DNA of 64,000 bases from Candidatus Thiodiazotropha sp. (ex Codakia rugifera). Its GTDB lineage: Bacteria; Pseudomonadota; Gammaproteobacteria; Chromatiales; Chromatiaceae. Of this stretch, positions 18,865 through 28,360 are shown one piece after another. Each line of letters starts with the position of its first letter. The first letter of the stretch is position 1. The notes under the pieces were generated by a model. The model searched no databases, was not told where the DNA came from, and was given only the letters and a program-made list of their open reading frames with translations. The stretch covers positions 682,001-746,000 of the forward strand of contig JAHXHN010000003.1 of the NCBI GenBank assembly GCA_025656675.1. The letters run 5' to 3'. The position numbers were made by a program, and so were the translations under genes.

Positions 18865-19806
18865 TCAGCTTTTAACCACTAATGTATGCAGCGCAATCTC
18901 CGGTGGGCAGTTGATGCGCACCTCTACAATTGAGGTGCCTGTTCCTGCAGTGGTATATCCTCGCATCTCACCATGTCGCCAATTCCCAAATCCGAGACGC
19001 CTGGGGCAACGGGCATCCAGAGTGAGCGGGTACCCCCCTGGTAAGCAGATCTGGCCACCATGGGTATGACCACAGAAAAAAAGATCAAATCCGGTGTGGG
19101 CCGCTTGGCGATATATCTCCGGGGTGTGAGAGAGAAGTATCGATACCCTCTCCTGTGGAATCCCCTCTGCCGCCTTTTCAATATTATCGACCCGATAGTA
19201 GTGCGCATCATCAACACCAGCCAGATGAATGGTCTGACCTCCCCGTGTCAATTCCACCGATTCGTTGAGTAATATCCTGATACCCATTGATTCCAGTTCA
19301 GGCACCATCCTAATCGTATCGTGATTGCCTAGAACCGCATAAACCGGCTGCTTTAACTCATCACACAATGCACGCATACCTCTCATCGAGGCAGCGATAT
19401 CGCCAAACGTCCAAGCGCGATAATCACCGGTTAAGACGACTGCATCGTAAGTCATGCCACTGATTCTTTTAATCAACGCTTCTGTGGCAGGCTGATGCAT
19501 ATCAGTATGCAGGTCACTGAGATGCAACAGAGTAAAGCCATCGAAGTCAGGGGGGAGGCGAGGTATTTCGAACAGATTGCGAGTAACACGAAAATTCTGT
19601 GTATTACTACGTCCTCGCCAATAGAATCCAGTGATTTTCAGCAAGACGCGTAACAAACCATGACTGGAATACCAGTTTTCTGGATGAAAAAAATTGAGCC
19701 CTTTACCAAAAACACTGGGTAATGACTCTTCTTCGATACCGATACGCAATCGGGCATGCACCGATCCCAAGCGTCTCTCCAAACTGGTCCGCAGGTCTGA
19801 ATCCAT
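18865..19806 (-). CDS. Calcineurin-like metallophosphoesterase, YkuE/LpxH-like type
   Basis: A 313-aa phosphoesterase with the dinuclear-metal motifs in order: LSDLHTDM (about 94-101), VVLTGDYR (near 119-126), LGNHD (near 158-162), LLSHTPEI (near 224-231) and CGHTHGGQICLP (near 244-255). The spacing is that of membrane-associated YkuE-type enzymes, but the N-terminus is not a transmembrane helix; it is a roughly 80-residue soluble or amphipathic region. The substrate is unknown; YkuE family members hydrolyse phospholipid-linked or nucleotide substrates. It is convergent with the CarS-like gene, 59 bp away, which might hint at lipid phosphate metabolism (inference). Confidence 0.88.
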   Translation of the reverse strand: MDSDLRTSLERRLGSVHARLRIGIEEESLPSVFGKGLNFFHPENWYSSHGLLRVLLKITGFYWRGRSNTQNFRVTRNLFEIPRLPPDFDGFTLLHLSDLHTDMHQPATEALIKRISGMTYDAVVLTGDYRAWTFGDIAASMRGMRALCDELKQPVYAVLGNHDTIRMVPELESMGIRILLNESVELTRGGQTIHLAGVDDAHYYRVDNIEKAAEGIPQERVSILLSHTPEIYRQAAHTGFDLFFCGHTHGGQICLPGGYPLTLDARCPRRLGFGNWRHGEMRGYTTAGTGTSIVEVRINCPPEIALHTLVVKS

Positions 19807-20113
19807 CTATAGAGTATATCCTGAATCAAAAAGTTGATGCCCAACGAAGCATACGGATAGATGATTTGGATACAGTTCAATAAGTTACACAATAACCTGG
19901 CCATAGAACTGCGTCTTATGATTAGAGAGATGGATATGACTTTTTCTACCAGCAGTTTTTTTTCAACCATTCTCTGTCATGCAGTGACCCTTCAAGAATG
20001 GTAATTTATTAACCCAAGCCATAGACATAACAAGAAAAGACTCTTAGGCTTGATCTATACCGTAACGATTATTTCCTCATTCTTTCTCAATAACATCATC
20101 TAAAGCCAATAGA
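19807..20113. other. 307-bp divergent intergenic region, no gene seen
   Basis: AT-rich space between the phosphoesterase (minus) and HDOD gene (plus), probably carrying both promoters. Short open frames here have no ribosome-binding site or recognisable product, and no convincing hairpin or operator was seen. Confidence 0.6.
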
Positions 20114-20959
20114 ATGGACAGCGTGGATCTTGACAAGCTGCAACGTGCTATCCGTAAAATTGGTATACCCCAACAACCCGACATTATCCTGGAACTGGCG
20201 AGAGAGCAGCTCAAGAGTGAGCCGGATTTTACGCGTATCGAAAAGATCGTCATCAGGGATGTGGGTATTGCCAGCTATGTTCTGAAAGTCATTAATTCAC
20301 CCTTTTTCGGCGTGAGTAAACCGGTGGACTCCATTCATCAAGCATTGATCATGTTGGGATTAAAACAGATCAATAATCTGGTGACTGAGAAACTATTGAG
20401 TAACATTCTCAATACTAAAAGCACCCCCCTGTCGAGATTGATCTGGGAACGCTCCCGCAAATCCGCGATGATCTGTTCTACACTGGCAAGCAAGATCAGT
20501 CTGCCTTTTCAACCGGAAAAGGAGCGTGCCTATACGCTTGGGCTTTTCCATCACTCCGGTACGCTGCTGCTCATGCGAAAGCATCCTGGTTATATGGATA
20601 TCTATAACCGGTCACTCGAAGAGAATACCCCATTACATGAAGTAGAACTCGATGAGATCGGCATTGACCACCGGATGATTGGCTATGCCATGGCCCAGGC
20701 ATGGCAACTCAATCCTGATATCGCGCAGTCGATTCTCAACCAGCATGAATCCAGACCATGGCTATCGGGTGCAAGTATACAAGACGAGGTAGATGCCCTT
20801 GGGGCGATTCTTGAATTAGCGAATGTATTTATTCATGAGGTGGATGTCGAGCCTGCTCTACTGACCTATTTGGATTTACCTGAACAGCAATACCTGGAAA
20901 TAGAGGATAGATTGTTAATTGACCTGGCCATTGATACGCAAGGTGTCAATCGCCATTAG
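20114..20959 (+). CDS. HDOD domain protein
   Basis: A 281-aa single-domain protein: the HDOD domain (about 15-215) with IGIPQQPDIILELAREQL, VIRDVGIASYVLKVINSPFFG and IHQALIMLGLKQINNLV. HDOD domains are degenerate HD phosphohydrolases used in bacterial signalling, often as effectors of two-component or cyclic-di-GMP networks. The later segment TLGLFHHSGTLLLMRKHP and the EIGIDHRMIGYAMAQAWQL block keep the general HD fold; the catalytic HD pair is not preserved, as is usual. It precedes a NUDIX gene (46-bp gap). No receiver or output domain is attached. Confidence 0.9.
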   Translation: MDSVDLDKLQRAIRKIGIPQQPDIILELAREQLKSEPDFTRIEKIVIRDVGIASYVLKVINSPFFGVSKPVDSIHQALIMLGLKQINNLVTEKLLSNILNTKSTPLSRLIWERSRKSAMICSTLASKISLPFQPEKERAYTLGLFHHSGTLLLMRKHPGYMDIYNRSLEENTPLHEVELDEIGIDHRMIGYAMAQAWQLNPDIAQSILNQHESRPWLSGASIQDEVDALGAILELANVFIHEVDVEPALLTYLDLPEQQYLEIEDRLLIDLAIDTQGVNRH

Positions 20960-21005
20960 TGAGCCCTGGATCCACGGATTCATATGAGGCTAAGGGGAGT
21001 GTGTT

Positions 21006-21497
21006 TTGGGCGAAAATAAAACAGACGAAAAGTTAAAACGCGCCCTCGACTTTCTTGAGGAAGAGACGCAGTCCATAACTGCCGGTCTTGTATTGATCTC
21101 TGTGGATACTCATCAACAACCACGCTTTCTGGTACTTGAGCGAAATGATGACGACTGTGCCTTTCCAGGAGGTCGGGTAAATACAGGAGAGACACTCTTG
21201 GAAGCTGCTGTAAGGGAAACACGGGAAGAAGTTCATGGAACAGGTGAAATTGACTTTCCATGGGGTATTGAATCAATAAAAACCAAGTATTATGGAAAAC
21301 ATAACCTTAAGCAGGGAGTCTATTTTCTCGCCAGACCTGAACTGATAGATCTAACAATAGGCTTCAACTTCTCAAAAGGCAGACCTGAGCATCAGCACTA
21401 CCGCTGGCTTCCCTACACAGAGGCAAGAGGTATGATTAAAAACAGACTACAGCCCGTATTGGACTGGGCCAACAATAAAGTGAAAGGCGACGATTGA
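21006..21497 (+). CDS. NUDIX hydrolase
   Basis: A 163-residue protein with the NUDIX box around residues 58-80 (GRVNTGETLLEAAVRETREEVHG), giving the GX5EX7REUXEEXGU pattern with a final Gly/Thr in place of the hydrophobic residue. The substrate is not predictable; the length and the PGGR lead-in suggest a nucleoside-diphosphate hydrolase. The start is a TTG at 21006, supported by the AAGGGGAG ribosome-binding site six bases upstream. It ends 15 bp from the convergent sensor kinase gene. Confidence 0.87.
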   Translation: MGENKTDEKLKRALDFLEEETQSITAGLVLISVDTHQQPRFLVLERNDDDCAFPGGRVNTGETLLEAAVRETREEVHGTGEIDFPWGIESIKTKYYGKHNLKQGVYFLARPELIDLTIGFNFSKGRPEHQHYRWLPYTEARGMIKNRLQPVLDWANNKVKGDD

Positions 21498-21512
21498 ATG
21501 GGAGACTGAAGC

Positions 21513-22871
21513 TCATCCGACAGGCAAGTGGATGTGGATAGCCACGCCTCCCAACACTTCTGAACGACCGATCTTTAACCCACCACCATAAGCACTGACA
21601 ATATCAGCGGCCACTGCCAGGCCAATACCCTGGCCGGGTTGTTGGGAATCGACCCGGTGCCCTCTTCGTAATACGGCATCCGCTTCGTCATCGGGAATAC
21701 CCTCTCCGTCATCCTCGACACATAAATGGAGGTACTCATCCATTGTTGCACTCACATGAACATGACCCGACCCATATTTACAGGCGTTCTCCATCAGGTT
21801 ACCAAGCAGCTCCATCAAGTCACCTTCCTCACCACGAAAACAACTCTCTTCCACCACTGACAACTGCCACTGGATCCCCTTCTCCAGGTAGACCTTGTCA
21901 AGTGAATTGACAAGACGCTCCACCACGGGCTCGATCAAAATACTCTGGGTCAGAATATTGCGCCCAGAGGCCGCTGCTCGCTGGAGCTGGTGGCTGACGA
22001 TCTGATTCATACGGTCCACTTGCTCACGTACTGTTAACGGAGAGTTCTGCATTGATTTGCTCCCTTTATCAGCAACACCCTGCAAAATCGCCAGTGGTGT
22101 CTTGAGACTGTGCGCCAGATCGCCAAGGCTGTCACGATAGCGCTGCTGTCGTGCCTGAGCGTGACGAATCAGGGAGTTGATATTCGAGGTCAAACGACTT
22201 AACTCTTTCGGATAGACACCCTCCAGTTGATCCGCACGGCCTGATTCAATCTCCGTCAGTGCCTGTTCCACTTCTCTTAATGGGTAGAGGCCCCAGCTCA
22301 ATACCCAGCCCTGGACCAGTAATAACAATATGGCAGCGCCGCCGAGCCAGAGAAACAGGGTATCCCGGAATGTACTCACCTGTTCCTGCAGCGGCTTCAG
22401 ATTCTCTCCAACAGCCAACACATACTGCAACTCACGTCCTTCAAAATCTTCCCAGACAACGCCGAAGCTGAGTCCCATGGCATCGCCATCAGCAAGCTTG
22501 AAGCGTTTAATTTTTGATTCGCCTGGAGCCATCTTCTGAAAAAAATCGAGTCTGCGACCCAGCGATGAAGCTGAGTGCCAAAGGTATTGGCCTTTCAAAC
22601 CGCTGACCTGTGCATAGAGGCCCGAGTCGGGTCGGTTGAAACGGGGATCCGTCAACACTTCAGGCATCCTGAGCTCACCCACCTCGCTCTCCTCCGCAGC
22701 AGCCAGCAAAGCATAGACACTGCTGAACAGGCGTGCTTGCAGCGCATCTTCGCTGGCAGAGCGGAAAGCCTTGTCGAGGGCCAATCCGGTAAGACCGAGA
22801 AAGGCACTTAACACCAGGCTCGCAGCCAGTAACAAGCGTTGATGTATGGAGAGGGTACGCCTCGATCCCAT
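21513..22871 (-). CDS. PhoQ-like sensor histidine kinase
   Basis: A 452-aa membrane kinase. Helix 1 lies at about 12-32, a periplasmic sensor of roughly 135 residues follows, then helix 2 at 171-192, a HAMP-like linker, the dimerisation H-box DLAHSLKTPL with His254, and a C-terminal ATPase domain with the N box (ELLGNLMENACKYG), the G1 motif VEDDGEGIP and the G2 motif GQGIGLAVA. The PhoQ similarity is to the kinase core and the HSLKTPLA type of H-box; the sensed signal is unknown. The response regulator lies upstream, but a 167-bp palindrome separates them, and no strong ribosome-binding site precedes this ATG. Confidence 0.92.
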   Translation of the reverse strand: MGSRRTLSIHQRLLLAASLVLSAFLGLTGLALDKAFRSASEDALQARLFSSVYALLAAAEESEVGELRMPEVLTDPRFNRPDSGLYAQVSGLKGQYLWHSASSLGRRLDFFQKMAPGESKIKRFKLADGDAMGLSFGVVWEDFEGRELQYVLAVGENLKPLQEQVSTFRDTLFLWLGGAAILLLLVQGWVLSWGLYPLREVEQALTEIESGRADQLEGVYPKELSRLTSNINSLIRHAQARQQRYRDSLGDLAHSLKTPLAILQGVADKGSKSMQNSPLTVREQVDRMNQIVSHQLQRAAASGRNILTQSILIEPVVERLVNSLDKVYLEKGIQWQLSVVEESCFRGEEGDLMELLGNLMENACKYGSGHVHVSATMDEYLHLCVEDDGEGIPDDEADAVLRRGHRVDSQQPGQGIGLAVAADIVSAYGGGLKIGRSEVLGGVAIHIHLPVG

Positions 22872-22873
22872 GC

Positions 22874-23040
22874 TAGGAGCCTATCGGACTTAGGATAAAT
22901 CGACTGCGGAAAAGCCATATTGGCCGGATTTCCCGATTAAACCCGTTAAATATACTCAATATTTACCTCAATTAATCGATAAATCTGACTCAGCATGGCT
23001 TTCCCTCGCTACGATCAACTAAGTCTTAACAGGTCCTATA
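22874..23040. repeat. 167-bp near-complete palindrome between response regulator and kinase
   Basis: The whole gap is one imperfect inverted repeat centred near 22956. Left-arm blocks recur in order in the reverse complement of the right arm: TAGGA, GACTTAG, ATCG, GGAAAAGCCAT (right arm GGAAAGCCAT), GATTT, CGATTAA, TAAATAT, with an inner perfect stem TAAATAT/ATATTTA and a five-base loop. The right end abuts the regulator stop codon and the left end stops two bases from the kinase ATG. It looks like a MITE-type or long REP-like palindrome, or a structured mRNA segment that could cause differential expression of regulator and kinase. Confidence 0.75.
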
Positions 23041-23721
23041 TTAGACGTTCCGCTCCAAGGCAAATCGATAGCCTCTGCCACGCAAGGTCTCAATAGGTTT
23101 ATAGCGTTCATCCGGATCGAGTTTCTTGCGTAGACGGCGTACGAAGACCTCAAGGGTATTACTATCCCTGTCCCAGTCCTGGTCGTAGATATGTTCGGTG
23201 AGTTCAGTCTTTGAAACCACTTCACCGGCATGCAACATCATATATTCCAGCACCTTGTATTCGTAGGCAGTCAATTCCACCGGATCGCCGTTCAAACTGA
23301 CTGTTTGAGTCCTTGTATCAAGGGCAACAGGACCTCCGGAGAGGATCGGTTGAGACCATCCACCAGACCGTCGTAACAGGGCATTCAGTCTGGCCAGCAA
23401 CTCCTCGACATGGAAGGGCTTTACCAGATAATCATCAGCTCCTGCCTCCAATCCCTCAACCTTGTCCTGCCAGTTACCCCTTGCTGTGAGAATCAGAATT
23501 GGAAAGTGTTTATCCAGATTTCGCAGCTCACGGATCAGTTCGATACCGGAAAGCTTGGGTAGTCCGATATCGATGATACCGACATCAATGCCATACTCTC
23601 TGCCTAGAAATAATCCTGCAGCACCATCCTCGGCACTATCCACGCTATAGCCCTGACTACGGAGTTTTTCCGCCAGCGGCTCGCGAATTGCGGCTTCGTC
23701 TTCAACCAGTAATACACGCAT
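23041..23721 (-). CDS. PhoP-like response regulator (OmpR family)
   Basis: A 226-aa regulator with receiver domain (1-118) and winged-helix DNA-binding domain (about 125-223). The acidic pocket is in VLLVEDEAA (residues 4-12), phospho-acceptor Asp51 in IIDIGLP, Thr in ILTARG, and Lys in YLVKPFH. The output domain shows VELTAYEYKVLEYMMLH, VFVRRLRKKLD and TLRGRGYRF. The start MRVLLVEDEA (23721) is chosen because it gives the standard N-terminus; a 17-codon extension overlaps the PepSY gene. The kinase gene follows after the palindrome. The target operons are not evident from this window. Confidence 0.95.
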   Translation of the reverse strand: MRVLLVEDEAAIREPLAEKLRSQGYSVDSAEDGAAGLFLGREYGIDVGIIDIGLPKLSGIELIRELRNLDKHFPILILTARGNWQDKVEGLEAGADDYLVKPFHVEELLARLNALLRRSGGWSQPILSGGPVALDTRTQTVSLNGDPVELTAYEYKVLEYMMLHAGEVVSKTELTEHIYDQDWDRDSNTLEVFVRRLRKKLDPDERYKPIETLRGRGYRFALERNV

Positions 23722-23731
23722 AGGGTTTGCC

Positions 23732-23998
23732 TTAACGTCGTCTGCCATTCTGGCGGCGGCCGCCTTCGGCATTGATACGCAATCGACGCACCTTACCCTC
23801 CTTGGTCAGGATACGGACATTATGTATCTGCCGACCGTCACGTTCACGGGTCTCGGCTGAAATCACTCGTCCACCCACACGTTCTTTCGCCTGCTGTACT
23901 GCCTGATCAAGACTGATATCACCTCTGGCATAGACTGAGGATATCAGCAACAGAGCGAACAATAGCCTATTGAGTATGGGTCGAGATAGTCTCGTCAT
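23732..23998 (-). CDS. PepSY-domain secreted protein
   Basis: An 88-residue product with a signal peptide (about 1-25, LLFALLLISSVYARG) and one PepSY domain: ISLDQAVQQAKERVGGRVISAETRERDGRQIHNVRILTKEGKVRRLRINAEG. PepSY domains are thought to inhibit or sense peptidases and are commonly encoded just before PhoP/PhoQ-type pairs, where the protein may modulate the sensor. Only ten bases separate it from the response regulator start, so it is the first gene of the operon or the second after the glycine-zipper gene (17-bp gap). The C-terminus is strongly basic. Confidence 0.87.
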   Translation of the reverse strand: MTRLSRPILNRLLFALLLISSVYARGDISLDQAVQQAKERVGGRVISAETRERDGRQIHNVRILTKEGKVRRLRINAEGGRRQNGRRR

Positions 23999-24015
23999 AA
24001 CATTACAGTCCTGAA

Positions 24016-24549
24016 TTAATCGTCATGCACCGGTCTGACATCTACCGCAATTGGGATACGCTTCCCGGGATGTTCTCTGGTGCGGGTGGTGAAAACACGC
24101 CCTTTGTACCGGTATGTTACATCATAGCCAACCAGCTGTTCTTCAAAACGCGATTGGTGTGTAACTTCGCAACGGCGTTCAATAGAGGTAGTGTAGCGTC
24201 CTCCCCTTTTTTGATGACTGATATCATGGCCGATTGCACCACCGAGCAGGGTACCTGCCAAAGTGGCTGCATCTCTGCCACGACCGCGCCCACGACTGAC
24301 ACTATTGGCCACCACACCTCCAATAATACCGCCCAATACAGTACCCGTGTAGCGGTGTCCATCCGGTCGATAGTGACTGACTTCCTCATCCCAACACTCC
24401 CTCTCGGGATAGGAGATCTCCACACTACGGTAGATGGGATCCACATCGATCACCTTGGCGGTATCACGATAGTGGTCACGATGACCGGCATTGGCTGCCA
24501 CCGATATCACCAATAACAATGTACCCATAGTAAGCGCCGCGCTTTTCAT
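24016..24549 (-). CDS. Glycine-zipper 2TM domain envelope protein
   Basis: A 177-aa exported protein: signal peptide MKSAALTMGTLLLVISVAANA, a His-rich mature N-terminus, then the 2TM glycine zipper around GTVLGGIIGGVVANSVSRG and DAATLAGTLLGGAIGHDI, and a C-terminal segment with CEVTHQSRFEEQLVGYDVTYRYKGRVF. This is the family of SlyB/YmgG-like or Rickettsia 17-kDa antigen-like envelope proteins. The longer frame to 24636 is rejected because the signal peptide would then be internal. It is 17 bp upstream of the PepSY gene, so the PepSY-PhoP-PhoQ group may be co-transcribed. SlyB is PhoP-regulated in enterobacteria, which fits this setting but is inference. Confidence 0.85.
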   Translation of the reverse strand: MKSAALTMGTLLLVISVAANAGHRDHYRDTAKVIDVDPIYRSVEISYPERECWDEEVSHYRPDGHRYTGTVLGGIIGGVVANSVSRGRGRGRDAATLAGTLLGGAIGHDISHQKRGGRYTTSIERRCEVTHQSRFEEQLVGYDVTYRYKGRVFTTRTREHPGKRIPIAVDVRPVHDD

Positions 24550-24776
24550 CTTATCTCTCCTGGCTTTATCCTGGTTAACCTGACACGAGGGACTGCCCTC
24601 TCTTTGGTTAAAGCTTACGAGATCTAAACTGAACAACGCCTGAATCGGAAAAATCCATTTTTATTACTTAATAATCAACAGATTAAACTGGCTCTGCTAG
24701 AGAAACTCATACAACACCATCGAATATGAAAGAGATATCGAAACCATGCGTGCACAGGGGTGGACTATCAACGCTC

Positions 24777-25373
24777 TCAAGAAGCATCTATCCTGGACCA
24801 AACAAGAATACGGTTATTGACTGGCATCTCAATATCTTCGTTGAATACCAGACCCTGCAATTCAGCCAACTCGTCCAACGCTTCGAAATCGCGAATGCCA
24901 CTCAATGGATCTCGGTTTTTGAGCCACTGATCAAACCGCCGATTACTCTCACTGGTATAACTGCCTCGGAAATTGAATGGTCCATACAGCACAAAGCACC
25001 CTCCATCGTTGAGCAGACGACCCACACCCAGAAACAGCAGCTCTACCTCAGGCCATGACATAATATGGGTGGTATTGGCACTAAACACCGCATCAAATCG
25101 GGTATCAGGCCATCTATCGCCGACATCAAGCCTGATGGGGCTTTTCAGGTTGGGGAGTGCCGCCTCATCAAGCCAGGCTTGGATACCCGGATGATTTTCA
25201 ACTCTGTCACTGGTTTGCCAGATTAACTCAGGCATCGCAGCGGCAAAATGGACCGCATGTTGTCCAGTGCCGCTGCCAATCTCCAAAACTGTACGATGGT
25301 GTGTGAAGAGTCGCTGTAATATCTGCAGAATCGGTGCCTTGTTCTCTTCACAGGCTTCTGAAAAGGGTTTCAT
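24777..25373 (-). CDS. DUF938 SAM-dependent methyltransferase-like protein
   Basis: A 198-residue DUF938 protein, a class I methyltransferase fold. MKPFSEACEENKAPILQIL is the conserved opening. The SAM-binding motif I is VLEIGSGTGQHAVHFAAAMP (about residues 30-49), then SDRVENHPGIQAWL and FDAVFSANTTHIMSW, and VLYGPFNFRGSYTSESN. The substrate is unknown. It lies 20 bp downstream of hemF on the same strand and is probably in the same transcript. Confidence 0.9.
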   Translation of the reverse strand: MKPFSEACEENKAPILQILQRLFTHHRTVLEIGSGTGQHAVHFAAAMPELIWQTSDRVENHPGIQAWLDEAALPNLKSPIRLDVGDRWPDTRFDAVFSANTTHIMSWPEVELLFLGVGRLLNDGGCFVLYGPFNFRGSYTSESNRRFDQWLKNRDPLSGIRDFEALDELAELQGLVFNEDIEMPVNNRILVWSRIDAS

Positions 25374-25393
25374 GTCAGAGATATCGAATCTTC

Positions 25394-26654
<1,261 letters not shown>

Positions 26655-26663
26655 ATTGCCACC

Positions 26664-27353
26664 TCATTCAACGAGTCCACAAGCCTGGTTGCCTGGAACA
26701 GCACTATCCATCATGTCGGGTTTTGTCAGCTTCATGGACTGCATTAGTCGAATATAGTCATCCCGTCGAGCACCATCTCCTAACCTGGGATTGTATTTTT
26801 TCTCCTCACCCACGGTACTGCATGTAAAGCCGTTATAGTCATGCCCCGGATAGATCAGGGTTTCGTTTGGCAAGGTAAATAGCCGATGGGTAATGGAATC
26901 GTAGGATTGCCCTGGATCACCCGACTGAAAATCAGTCCGGCCACTACCGCGGATCAATAAAATATCACCACAAAACACGACCCCATCACCAAGGTAGGAA
27001 ATATCGGTATTGGTATGTCCGGGTGTATGGATCACCTCGAGTCTCACCTCACCCAAAGCGATAAGATCACCATCAACCAGTTTAAGATCTGAACACTGAC
27101 TGGCGGCATTCGCATGCACCCCTATATGGCAATCCAGAGATTCACGAATCAAACCGCTGCCTGTAATGTGGTCAGCATGAATGTGGGTTTCCAGCGCATA
27201 TTTCAGGATTAGGCCCAATTCCCGGATCAATTTCAAATCACGCCCTACCTGCTCTCTGACCGGGTCAATAACAGCCGCCTCGCGGCTGTTCGCGTCCCAA
27301 ACCAGATAGGTATAGGTACTTGATCGATTATCGATGAGTTGTCGAATGTGCAT
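26664..27353 (-). CDS. Persulfide dioxygenase, ETHE1-like metallo-beta-lactamase fold
   Basis: Non-heme iron enzyme that oxidises glutathione persulfide to sulfite. The 229-aa start MHIRQLIDNRSSTYTYLV is used. Metal-site motif THIHADH is at 56-62, GHTNTDISYLG follows, then CGDILLIRGSGRTDFQSGDP, the ETHE1-specific signature with the Gly-Arg-Thr-Asp-Phe-Gln glutathione-binding segment, and YPGHDYNG. It belongs to a setting with hemF, and gshA and metZ lie a few kilobases away, consistent with sulfane-sulfur and glutathione metabolism (inference). The longer frame to 27401 has no support. Confidence 0.93.
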   Translation of the reverse strand: MHIRQLIDNRSSTYTYLVWDANSREAAVIDPVREQVGRDLKLIRELGLILKYALETHIHADHITGSGLIRESLDCHIGVHANAASQCSDLKLVDGDLIALGEVRLEVIHTPGHTNTDISYLGDGVVFCGDILLIRGSGRTDFQSGDPGQSYDSITHRLFTLPNETLIYPGHDYNGFTCSTVGEEKKYNPRLGDGARRDDYIRLMQSMKLTKPDMMDSAVPGNQACGLVE

Positions 27354-27444
27354 TTTCACAAGCGTTGTCACCATCACAGTTGCGATATTGAGGTATGCCA
27401 AATAGATCGATAGTTAAATGTGGGAATGATAGTCACTATTCAAC

Positions 27445-27511
27445 CCAGGATTAATTGGGGATATATCAGGCATATAACTCGTTAGTATCCGTAATGAGCA
27501 GCCAATTCTGG
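27445..27511. repeat. Small nested inverted repeat
   Basis: CCAGGATTAATTGG (27445-27458) and CCAATTCTGG (27502-27511) pair imperfectly, and inside them CTCGTTA and TAATGAG form a second stem around a seven-base loop. The adjacent CGACAGGCCC (27513-27522) recurs at 56238-56247 next to another palindrome. It lies in the gap before the 75-aa hypothetical gene. Confidence 0.4.
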
Positions 27512-27525
27512 TCGACAGGCCCTAA

Positions 27526-27753
27526 ATGAAAACAGCACAGGATCGCATCATGACCCTTGATAAAGCACGCGAGATCATTAAACAGCAAATCAGCTTTGGT
27601 AGCGGTTACAACCGCAATGCAGTTCGTCTCCTGTTGGGTGAAATCCAGCGGGAATATGGTCTGCAGGCAGGTGATCAACTGATCGAAGAGTTGGCTCTGG
27701 GTGAGGTGTTTGGTCTCGAACCCGGAACAGATTTTACACGTGTCGGTCGTTAA
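27526..27753 (+). CDS. Hypothetical 75-residue protein
   Basis: Not recognised. A soluble, mixed-charge protein (MKTAQDRIMTLDKAREIIKQQ...) with predicted helices at about 8-22, 30-43 and 48-63 and a Gly-Ser-Gly-Tyr stretch; no signal or membrane segment. It fills the space between a divergent-facing dioxygenase gene and a convergent methyltransferase gene, ending two bases before the latter, which argues for a real gene. No strong ribosome-binding site is visible (CCCTAA before the ATG), so an alternative start at Met9 (27550) is possible. Confidence 0.6.
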   Translation: MKTAQDRIMTLDKAREIIKQQISFGSGYNRNAVRLLLGEIQREYGLQAGDQLIEELALGEVFGLEPGTDFTRVGR

Positions 27754-27755
27754 AA

Positions 27756-28340
27756 TCAGGTTTTCTCTGCAATCAGCATCGCTACATCCCGGGTGCCATG
27801 GGTTATATCGCCCAGCACATTCTCCTCACGGTAGTAGCGTAGTTTCAAAGCAGTAAACAACCTCAACAACTCATTATCATCCAGTCGAAACGCTGGGTTT
27901 TGCGGCCCAGTTGCGGAAACGGCTATTTGGGTAAATGTCTGATAATAGATCAGGCCACCCGGTAGCAATGCATCGATCAGTGACATGATCAAAGTCCGGT
28001 CGAGATAGTAACTGACGATGATCAGATCAAAACTGTTCGGCTGTGGCGGATTGATCTCCACGTCATGCACTTCAGCTGAGAGATCCCCCAACCCTTCCTC
28101 TACGGCATACTGTTGAAGACGTTCGATGGCAACCGGTGAGATATCCCAGGCACTGACCTCCAGACCTTGACGTGCCAATGTCAGTGCGTTGCCTCCCAGA
28201 CCACAGGCAAGATCCAGTGCCCGCCCCCTCTCCGGCAGAAGATGCAGGTTACGTTGCAGTACTTCAGCCGCAATAGGGGCCTTCTCTGCATCCGCATGGC
28301 GTTTGTCCCATTTTTTTCTGATCGTTTGTTGTTCGTCCAC
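27756..28340 (-). CDS. Class I SAM-dependent methyltransferase, TehB-like
   Basis: A 194-aa methyltransferase with motif I ALDLACGLGGNALTLARQG (about residues 41-59), then VSAWDISPVAIERL, and FDLIIVSYYLDRTL. It is of the TehB/thiopurine-like small methyltransferase type, whose members detoxify tellurite or methylate small thiols, but the substrate cannot be fixed from sequence. It starts 20 bp downstream of the metZ stop on the same strand and may be co-transcribed. Its 3' end touches the convergent 75-aa gene. Confidence 0.85.
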   Translation of the reverse strand: MDEQQTIRKKWDKRHADAEKAPIAAEVLQRNLHLLPERGRALDLACGLGGNALTLARQGLEVSAWDISPVAIERLQQYAVEEGLGDLSAEVHDVEINPPQPNSFDLIIVSYYLDRTLIMSLIDALLPGGLIYYQTFTQIAVSATGPQNPAFRLDDNELLRLFTALKLRYYREENVLGDITHGTRDVAMLIAEKT

Positions 28341-28360
28341 TCCGATAGAACCTGTTACAT

